DNA from: an uncultured bacterium
GTDB taxonomy: Bacteria > Cyanobacteriota > Vampirovibrionia > Gastranaerophilales > Gastranaerophilaceae
Assembly: GCA_902791985.1 (NCBI GenBank)
Contig: CADAYD010000020.1
Coordinates: 1 to 55,842 of the forward strand
Direction of reading: 5' to 3'
DNA: 55,842 nt
The notes under the pieces were generated by a model. It searched no databases. It was not told the DNA's origin and saw only the letters and a list, made by a program, of their open reading frames with translations. Below, piece by piece: positions 34,843 to 45,000 of this stretch. The translations under genes were made by a program, and so were the position numbers. Positions within the stretch are counted from its first letter, which is position 1, and the number at the start of each line of letters is the position of its first letter.

Positions 34843-35667
34843 ATGAAGAAATGGCGAAAATTACTGGGTTATTTTGTTCTGATATTCATTGCAATTAGCA
34901 TGTTATATCCGTTTTTTGCTATGTTGAATTTATCGTTTGTTCCAAACGGTGAAATTTTTAATCAGGGAGGAAAACTCTTTTATTCTCCATTAACTGTTGA
35001 TAATTACAAAAGTGTATTTGAAAAAATTCCGTTATGGCAATATTTTGCAAACAGTTTGTTTGTTGCTGTAGTTACAACTTTGGGACAGGTTGTTATAAGT
35101 GCATTTGCGGGGTACGCATTTGCAAGATTGCATTTTAAATTTCGTGACGGATTGTTTTTGATTGTCCTGATAACAATGCTGGCTCCTCCTCAGGTGAATA
35201 TTATCCCGTTGTTTTTTTTAATGCGTCAGCTAGGATGGATAAATACTTATCAGGCGCTTATTATTCCCGGACTTTTTGGAGGGTTTGGGATTTTTATGAT
35301 GCGACAATATTTCTTGGGTTTGCCAAAAGATTTGGAAGAATCCGCACGAATTGACGGTTGTAATATTTTTCAAATGTTTGTTAAGGTTATTCTACCGCTT
35401 TCTGTGCCTGTCATTTCAACTCTGGCGATATTCACATTCGTTTCAAGCTGGAATAGTTTTATGTGGCCGTTAATTGTTACAAATACCGAAAGTATGCGGA
35501 CTTTGCCTGTTGGGCTTGCAATTTTTAAAGGTAGTTTTAGAGAAATCACTTTGTGGGGAGATTTACTTGCGTGCTCTGTTATTTGTACTTTGCCTGTTAT
35601 TGGGGTATTTTTGCTTGGTAAAAAATATCTTATCAATGATATTATGCAAGGCGGAGTTAAGGAATAG
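34843..35667 (+). CDS. ABC sugar transporter permease (MalG/UgpE type)
   Basis: The product is 274 residues with six hydrophobic helices. The EAA loop reads LEESARIDGCNIFQMFVKVI, a good match to the consensus that contacts the ATPase. The final WNSFMWPLIVT block is typical of carbohydrate uptake permeases. It would import a sugar or glycerol-phosphate across the inner membrane with a partner permease, a binding protein and an ATPase, none of which is in the window. It is ten bases after kdsD and probably in the same transcript. Confidence 0.88.
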   Translation: MKKWRKLLGYFVLIFIAISMLYPFFAMLNLSFVPNGEIFNQGGKLFYSPLTVDNYKSVFEKIPLWQYFANSLFVAVVTTLGQVVISAFAGYAFARLHFKFRDGLFLIVLITMLAPPQVNIIPLFFLMRQLGWINTYQALIIPGLFGGFGIFMMRQYFLGLPKDLEESARIDGCNIFQMFVKVILPLSVPVISTLAIFTFVSSWNSFMWPLIVTNTESMRTLPVGLAIFKGSFREITLWGDLLACSVICTLPVIGVFLLGKKYLINDIMQGGVKE

Positions 35668-35958
35668 TTGAACAAAGGTGTTAATGCCCTAAGTTTGTAT
35701 GTGTCAGTTGATCAAAATCCCTCTAAAATTTTCTCAAAATTTTATCTCAAAAATTCATGTTAAGTTTTGTTAAATCTTTAGTCGAAAATGTGGGTCGCAA
35801 ACCCTTGTCATTACAGGTCTTTAGCCATGTTAAGAAATTGTTACAATTCATTTATAAATGTTTAATTAATTATATAGTATTATTAAGTCGAAAAGCCCCT
35901 CTGCATAAGGCTTTACAGTCGCTATTAAATTTCTGCCAAAAAATGCCGATTAATAGTA

Positions 35959-35987
35959 TTGAGAAGTGCATGAAAATAGTCTATAAT
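35959..35987 (+). promoter_or_regulatory. Sigma-70-type promoter of the giant repeat protein
   Basis: TTGAGA (35959-35964) and TATAAT (35982-35987) have a 17-base spacer. A start near 35994 gives a leader of about 90 bases. The gap 35668-36082 otherwise shows no convincing gene. Confidence 0.65.
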
Positions 35988-36004
35988 GTTATTGAGGACA
36001 AGTG

Positions 36005-36023
36005 TACGAAGAACCGCTTCGTA
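36005..36023 (+). promoter_or_regulatory. Leader hairpin before the giant repeat protein
   Basis: TACGAAG (36005-36011) pairs with CTTCGTA (36017-36023) and is followed within a few bases by five Ts. It lies in the predicted leader and could act as an attenuator or stabilise the message. Confidence 0.4.
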
Positions 36024-36082
36024 TAAGTTTTTACATGCGGAAGTATTAAATAAATTTTTACAAAAAATATTAGCTAATAATT

Positions 36083-39000
36083 ATGAGTAAAGAAGTCGGA
36101 AATAACAAGAATATTGATATTTCTCAGGGCATCCTTAGCAGACAGGATGTTATTTCCGATGAGCATTTATCCCAAAATGAAGAAAAAAATACGATGAAAA
36201 ATACACTTGACTCAACAGGAAGAGAGAGCACTACTTCCGTTGATTCGTCCTCAAGTGTTCAGAAAGGTTTTTCTTCAACAAAGCAGTCTGCAATGGTTCA
36301 GCGTGCAATGAAGTTTGCGGCTGTGCTGGCATTGGCTGTCGGAACTTCGGCTTTCGGCGCCGATAACGATTTGGCTACGGCGGGTTCTGCCGTTAATATC
36401 AGGGGATTAAGTGATCTTGATGCCGAAGAAGAAAAAGCTAAGCAAACTCCTGTAATGAACCAGCAAACAAAGCGTCGTTACACGTTGTTTATGCTCAAAC
36501 GCGGCTATGGCAGGGGCTCAGTGCCTACCAGTGCGGATGCTTCTGCATCTATCCGCAATCTTTCGAGCGGCTCAAATACTTTGAGTGTCAGTACCAAGTC
36601 TTTTGATGCGTTAAAAAGCAGTATTGTGCCGGAATCCGAAATGAGTTCGGTTTCCAAGCACGCTCTTGTTTTGGGTGGAGGGGATAGCCTCACTATTTCT
36701 TCCAGTGACATATCTGCTGATAGCGTTTCAATCATTGCAAATAGCGACATTAAGATTACAAAAAACCTTACTATCAATTTGTCGCCTGATGCTGCAGGGA
36801 TTGCGCAGAGCGTAAATGATGGCGTACTTGTTGATGACGGCAACGCACGTGTTGATGAGCAGATTATTGATTTTATCAACGCAAGTGCGAAGTTTGTCAG
36901 ACAGGACAAGGTTGTTGCTGATTCAGGTGCGACAAGACAGCAACTGCTGGTACCTCTGTTTAGAGCAGTGCCGGTTGAAAGCGGCTATGCTGAATTTACT
37001 CCGTCCCAACTTTCCCTAAATGTATGGAAGGGAATTGCAGGTACTCCGACCGGGTTTGCGGCGCCGACGAGCAAAGGCAGCTTAAAATGGACAAAGAGTG
37101 ACAAGTCAGGTACGAGCTCCTACACTTGGTCAGATACGACCACGTTCCCGTTGGCATCGACCATCAACTATACGGGTACATTGACCCGCGCATCGGGTGC
37201 AGTCCGTTTCTATGACTATGTTGGCGGCGAACAAACTCCAATGTACTACATCTACAACTATACCACTCCGGCAGGATATACTAGCTCATCAAGAGTAACC
37301 AGTATCGGCAGCGATATTATTGCTAAATACTTCTATAACCGGTCAGGGCAGACAAATGGTAGTGCTATCTACAACACAGGTACCGGCGGATACAATATTA
37401 CGGCTGATTTTATCAAAAATTCTGCAACTCAGAAAGGCGGAGCTATCTACAATACAGGTACTATTGGTAAGATAGCAGGTTATTTTATCGGGAATAGCCA
37501 AACAGCGACTGGACCAAGTAATGGCGGAGGTGCTATTTACAGTTCCGGTACAATAAAGTACATTGATGCTTCTTTTGTAGCGAATAGTTCTGCTTACGCG
37601 GGTGCTGCTATTTATCTTGGGAGTGGCGGTACAATTGATACTATCACGGGTGATTTTATCGGGAATAGTACGACTGATATTGGAGGTGGAATTAAAACCG
37701 ATAGTAATTCTTCAATAAAGTCAATCACAGGGAATTTTATTGGCAATACTTCTATCACAGGTGGAGGTATTTTTGCCAGCGGGACAATATCTTCAATTGC
37801 CGGTGATTTTATCGGGAATAAAGTGCTTGCAGGTTCACCCTTTGGCGGAGGTATTTATTCCGGTGGCGGAACAATTTATTCAATCGAGGGTGATTTTATC
37901 GAGAATAATGCCAATTTCAGCGGAGGAGGTATTTACCTCTATAATGCTACTGTATCGTCTATTGTAGGCGATTTTATCGGTAATACTGCTAATTCGGGAG
38001 CAGGGATTAGCATTGATTCTAATAATGCTACTATTTCATCTGTTGTAGGTAATTTTATCGAGAATGTAGGATCTGATTATGGAGGAGGGATTTATAACTA
38101 CGGAACAATTTCTTCCATTTTCGGGGATGTTGTTGGGAATAGTGCATCAGGTTTCGGAGGTGCTGGTATCCATAATACTAAAAATATTGCATTTATACAG
38201 GGTGATTTTATCGGAAACTCTGCATTTTACACAAATAATTATACAAGAGGCAGTGCTATATATAATGGAACAACTATTGCTATCTTCAATCAAATCATTG
38301 GGGATTTTGTCAACAACTATGCAAAAAATACCGGTAATACATCTCAAGGAGGTGCAGTATACAACGAAGGCAGGGTTGACTCTATCACGGGTGATTTTGT
38401 CGGGAATAGTGCGAGTGGTTCATCATCAGCTTTGGGAGGAGCTATCTATAATACCGGTTCAATCAGTTCGATTGTTGGGGATTTTGTAAGAAACAGCGCA
38501 ACAGTCAGTTCCGGTAGTAGTGCTGCAGGAGGTGCTATCTATAGCGCAGGCCGTGCCGCCGTTATTTCATCCGTTATAGGTGATTTTGTCAAGAACAATT
38601 CGGTTTATGCTGCAGGGATAAATAACTTATCTAGTTCAACTATTTCGTCTGTAATGGGTGATTTTGTTGAGAATACCGCTACTTATGCTACAGCGATAGA
38701 TAATAATGCTACAATGGGCTCTATAGTTGGTGATTTTGTCAGAAATACTACTACGCTTGACGGGATAATAAAAAATAGTGATACTATAGAATTTATCCAT
38801 GGTGATATTGTTGGGAATAGAGGGAATAAAAGTGCTGGAATTTATAATGTTTCAGGTACAATCGGGTCAATTGTAGGTGATTTTGTCGGGAATGTTAGTG
38901 AAAGTTTCTCTTCTGCTATCACGGCTGGAGATACAAATAATGGTGCTATAATAAATTCAATTAAAGGTGATTTTGTCTGGAATCATTCATCAGACAGTAC

Positions 39001-42000
39001 TGTTTTTGCCGGTAAAACTACTTCTATTGGATTAATCGAAGGTGATTTTGTCGGAAATATAGATAACTCAGGTGATTCTGTTATAATTCGTATTAAAGAG
39101 AGCGCAAATGTAGGTTCTATTAAAGGTGATTTTGTAAATAATACCGGTGTCGGGATTGCGATTAACCATGATAATACAATTGATTCAATTACAGGCGATT
39201 TTGTCGGAAATAGCGGCAAAAAAGGTGGAGGAATTGCTGTTTGGAGCGGAGGCTCAGCAACTATTGGAGATGTAACAGGTAATTTCTTCTTTAATACAGC
39301 TTCTCAAGGTGGAGGTGCTGTTTATGTTAGTAATGACACCTCGTCGGATTCATTTGATGGACATTTCAACGCCGATACTCAAGATATGTATTTTTATGGT
39401 AACAAGTATGGTTCTGCTTATAACGATATATATTCTACAACATCTTCAAGTGGAACAAATCTTTACCTCAATGCAGGGCGCGGCAAGTCGATGGTGTTCG
39501 GGGGTACTGTTACCGGTTCAGGCAGCAACAGTTACAAGCCTAACATAATCATCAACGACGGAACCGATGTGTACGGCGGAAATTATGTATTTACCGGGAT
39601 TTCGGGCAGTTTAGCACTGAGCATCAAAAACGGCGCAAATATCAGGTTTGACGGACTTCAGCAGAGTGACGGAACGATTTATCAGGCCGGATTGTATTTG
39701 GGAACAGACAGCACGTTTACCAATGACGCTAATGGCGGGTTTGTCAATTTAGCAGACTCATACGATGATTCTTATAATTTTGAGGCTCTCACGCTTAACA
39801 GTGACCTCAAAGTCGGGATTGATGTTGTTGATGGTGATTATGATGTATTAAATGCAACTTCTATTACCGATAATGGGCACAAAATTCTTATCGATTATAT
39901 CAATGTTACGGATGAGGCTGATGGCAATTCTTATGAGATTGCCAATTCCACATTAGCGCCCTATATCGACTTATCCAAGAATGTGAGAATCAACTCCGAC
40001 TACGAATGGGATGGGTACAAGGCCAGCTATGATGCGTCAACTGGCGATATTTCTTTTGAAAAAGTCGATACGGGCAGAGAAAACTTAGCCGGGTTCTTGT
40101 ATCAGCGTTCAGAAGAAGGCTCTTACGACATGGTTGGCGAAGAACAGATGCTGGTCGACGGAGACGATACTCTTTCCAATAAGGTTGTTAATGCTAACGG
40201 ATATTCGATTATAGGGAATTTACACAGAGGAATTCAGGTTTATGGCAGTGATTTTACAATAAATAACGGTAATTTGACCGGATTTAGGCGTGTTGAAGAG
40301 ACACAGAATCCAAGCGGCAATGTTGATATTTATGCAGGGAGTGCGATGTATAATGATGCCGGTGAAGTATACCTCAACAACACATCGATTACCAATAACG
40401 GGTACTACTCCAACCTCTCATTGACTACGACGGGCAGTAAGAGTGTCTACAATAACGGCGGGATTATCTATAACAACGGCACGCTGGGGAATGTCGGAGA
40501 TATTATAGCAAACAGTGTTTATGTTAAAGCGAATTCAACAGCAGGAAATGCTAATAACTATATCTATGGAGGAATTCTTCTCAATTATGGTACCGTAAGC
40601 GCTATAAATGGGGATATCAAAGGGAATAGTGTTACGGATGCTGTAAACGGGAGTAATGCAAATACATATACCCGAGGCGGGATTATTTTTAATGACAGTA
40701 CAATCGGGAATATCAACGGTGAAATCTCAGGCAACAGCATAACTTCAGCAGGCAATATCGGTGGCGGAATTTATTATGGTACTGACAGTCCATCTCGTCT
40801 TGGCAATATCACAGAAGGAGTCAAGAATAATATTATCACGGCTGCTAAATCTGTTTATGGCGGATTATTTGAGATCCAAGGAGAAGCTTATGTCGGGAAT
40901 ATCAACGGGATAAGGAATAATTTTATTACGGCTGGTGATGGTAATGTTTTAGGAGGATTATTAAATATATACCAAGCCGCAGATGTTGGGAATATCAACG
41001 GAATAGAGAATAACAGTATTTCCGGGAGAGGTGTTGGTGGAGGTCTAGTTGTTAACTACATTGAGAATGATCAAACAATTTCTATAGGTAATATTTACGG
41101 AGGGATTAATAATAACCTTATAACTTCTTCCCGTTATATTAATGGCGGATTGTTTGATAATGAAGCGACAGACCAAGATTCTACTATCCACATCGGCACA
41201 ATATACGGGATGAAGAATAATACGGTTACGGTTAATGATGGTGCTGGTAATAGTATTGGCGGCGGTCTTGTATACAATTATGCGTATTCTACAGATGCAC
41301 AGATTCAGATGGCTATCCAAGGAGATGTCAAGAATAATACGATTAGTAATACACAGGGTACTATCTGGGGCGGATTATTCCAAAACGTTATAGATGGTGA
41401 CGGGGATAATACATCTATCACTATCAATACTCATGATGTTTCGCTGAATAATAACAGTGTAACTGTAGGAGGAAACAATATTTATGGCGGATTAATCTAC
41501 AATCAAGGCGGAAATGAATCTCAAATTTCTGTCGGAAATCTGTCAAGTATTTCGAATAACACAATTAGCGCAGGAGATGAGATTTGGGGCGGATTAATTG
41601 CTAACAGTACTGAGGATGGGAATGGGGTTTTAGCAAATGTATCCATCGGAAATATCACTCAAGGGATTAAAAACAATACGGTTTCCGGTGATTCAATTTT
41701 CGGTGGTCTTATTAACCAAGGCGGCGACGGAGAAGACGCAACTCTTTCTATAGGAAAAATCAGCGAAATATCTAATAATACGGTCGAATCTGCAGCCAAC
41801 GTGACCGGCGGACTTGTAAATGTTGATGCTGAATCCTCAGGTCAAGATTTTCATATCGAAAATATCGGAAAAATCAAGAATAATACGGTCAGTGCGAATG
41901 GTACTTTGTCAGGCGGTCTTGTATATAACAAAGCAACCGAAAGTTCGAACACTTACATAAACATAGGCGAAATCAAGAATAATACGATAACAAATACTTC

Positions 42001-45000
42001 GAATAATTGGAATAGCGGTTCTCTTATTCAAAACTCAGGCTTGGGTGGGAATGCGACAATAAATTTGTCCGGAGATATTTCGTATAATACCGTTACTGAC
42101 GGAAATGAAGGCAAGGGTGACCATACTTCGCTTATCAGGAATTTGGCAACTAGCGCTGCGTCAACATTGAACATCAAAAATTCGGATATTAAATTCAACA
42201 ATATCAATACCTATTATTTCAGCGGGATAATTGATAATAGCCGTACACTCAGCGCTAATGCAACGGTTAACCTGACAGATACATCGATTGTCAACAACAC
42301 AATCACGACAGGAAGTTGGAACGGCGGAGTGTGGACTGCAGGTGCAGGAACGGTTGATGCAGGACTTATATATAACAATGCCACTGCCAATGTCTATGCG
42401 GTAAACAGGGATGTTGAATTTAAAGATAATACGATTAACAATAACGGAACAAAAACCGAAGCAGCGATTTATAACGGCAGCACAATGTCCCTAATGGCTT
42501 ACGGCAACCGCTCGATTACCATAGATAGCCCAATTACCGGCTCCGGAACACTGAATATTGGGCAGGCATCACAAATGGGGACTTATAGCGGAGGTTACCG
42601 CGGTGATGTGTATCTTAACGGGAATGTTACTCAAGACGTATTGAATTTGAATAACGGCCGTTTGATTCTCGGGTCGGGCGATTTGATTAACAATGTTTAT
42701 ACAGTCAATGTTAATGACTCCGGAACATCATCCACTCTCCCATCTACTCTTGATACAACAGACGGTATTATTGCCAATACAACTTTCAAGACTTTGACTT
42801 TGAACGACAATATGGGACTTGCTCTTGATGTCGACCTGACAAGTGGTACGGCAGACTTTTTCGATGCTACGACGTTCAATGCCAACGGACACAAGATTGT
42901 TATCAATAATATCAATGTATTAGGAGACATCAATGTATTAGGAGACAGTTCGGGTAAGGTTGATAAGGTTGGTAAGGTTGGTCTAATAAATATTGCAGAT
43001 TCGACATTGAAAGGCGCAATTGAGCTTGCTTCGACGGATTTTAGAGTAAACAGCAGCACGAAATCTTATGCTGTAGAGTATGCAAACGCCAGCACATACG
43101 GTACTTTGAGATTCTCAATTGGTACATACACTCTTGCTAATACTCTTGCATCTACTGCAGGTTCGCGCATTTACGGTATCGGAGTTTCGGGCGAAAATGT
43201 TACGGCTGATTTGGGTACGATGGGCGGAACAGGCGCGACAATGACCATAAATGGTAATGGTAATGCTATTTACGGTAACGGACACAGTGGTATTACTGTT
43301 GACGGCAGCAATGTTTTAAGGCTCGTAGATACAAATTGGGTTGATTTTGCTAAAACCGAAAGCACTACAAATCCTGCAAGTGCTTATACTTTTGCAGGTG
43401 GGGCTGTGTTTAAATTCGCACCTACCGGAACCGGAAGTTCTTTGGTTTTGAGTAATATCGGCGAAAATACTATTCGTGACAGCAGTTATCAGAGTACGGT
43501 TTCGAGTACATCGTCAGGCTCCAAAACCGGTAAAACATACGGCGGGTTGGTTTCTATAGATGAACAATCCAGTGCGTCGGATCAGGTTCATGACTCATTT
43601 AGTTTCAATTTCAGAAACAATACAATTAAAAACCTTGCAACAGCAACGTCGGGATTTGCTTATAACCTTCTTTACGGTGCGTTACTCGCTTTAAAATCAG
43701 GTACTCTCGGGGTTTTCTCAGGTGATGTTTCTGCAAATACTGTCACCGGTTCGGGCATCAGTAATTCAAATGCTTACTCACGTCTTTTTGGTTTGATGTA
43801 TGTTGGTGGCGGAGCCAAAACGGATATTCGCGGGGACTTTACCGCTAACAAAATTGACTCGATGTACAATGTATATGGCGGACTTATCCATAATGACAGC
43901 GGTAATATCGCTCAAATCTCCGGTGATATGATGGTAAATACTGTTTCGGGATATACTATTCGTGGAGGATTAATTGATAATGATGCCGGTACTGTAGGAG
44001 ATATTACCGGAAATATCATAGGAAATACTGCTACAGCATCTAATTATGTAACCGGAGGATTAATTTCCAGTATGGATTCCGCTTCTATCGGGGATATTAC
44101 CGGTGAAATTTCCGGTAATACGGTTACAAATACCGATACGGGTAGTATTTCAGGTGGTCTAATTTATAATCAGTATTCTACTATCGGAGATATTTCGGGT
44201 ATAGATAACAATACAATCAACGCTACTTCATCAGCTTCTATCTGGGGCGGCTTGATATACAACGAAACCGATGAGTCTGGTGATTCTGTTGTCGGAGATA
44301 TAGGCAGTCTTGATAATAACACTGTCACCGCAAATACGGGTACTATAAACGGCGGTTTAGTCTATAATGAAGCTTTTGGGGGTGTTGATGTTACCTTCGG
44401 TACAATTTCGAATATCAAAAACAATACCATAAAACGTACAGGAACAACAAGTGGTGTTATTCAAGGCGGATTGATTTATAACCTTGCTTATGATGAAAAA
44501 TCTGAGGCTACTCTCACTATCGCAGGCAAAGTGATAAATAACACAGTATCAAATGCGACTGGTAATATCTCCGGCGGGTTGATAAAGAATTTTATTGCAA
44601 GTGATGGTGTTGGTACAACCGTAACAATCAACACTCAAGATGCGTCGCTGGTGGCAAACACAGTTACTGCTTCATCAGGCGATATTGAAGGCGGATTGAT
44701 ATATAACTACAGCGATGGTGCTTATAGTGAACCATATGGTTTGGATTCAGAGGCGATAATCGGAAACCTCAATGCGATTTCTAATAATACAATTACCGCA
44801 TCAAACACAATTTCAGGCGGTCTGGTATATAATCATACAGATTCGGATGCTGCTCATGCAGTTGCAACTATTGGTAATATCGGAAGTATTACCGATAATA
44901 CGATTACTGCCGGATCAAATCTCCATGGCGGGTTAATATATAACGATGGGTATTCCAACACTTCAAGAATCGGAACTATTGGTAATATTAGTCGTAATAC

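Noticed and set aside
35757-36026. 89-codon open frame between the permease gene and the giant gene
   Set aside because: It has no ribosome site, ordinary AT-rich composition, and overlaps the best promoter of the next gene. It looks like chance.
36505-36909. Long minus-strand frames opposite the giant gene (also near 42697-43059, 48285-48644 and 55227-55634)
   Set aside because: They are shadows of the repetitive plus-strand coding sequence, rich in Val, Ala and Pro from the reverse reading of Asn/Thr/Gly codons.
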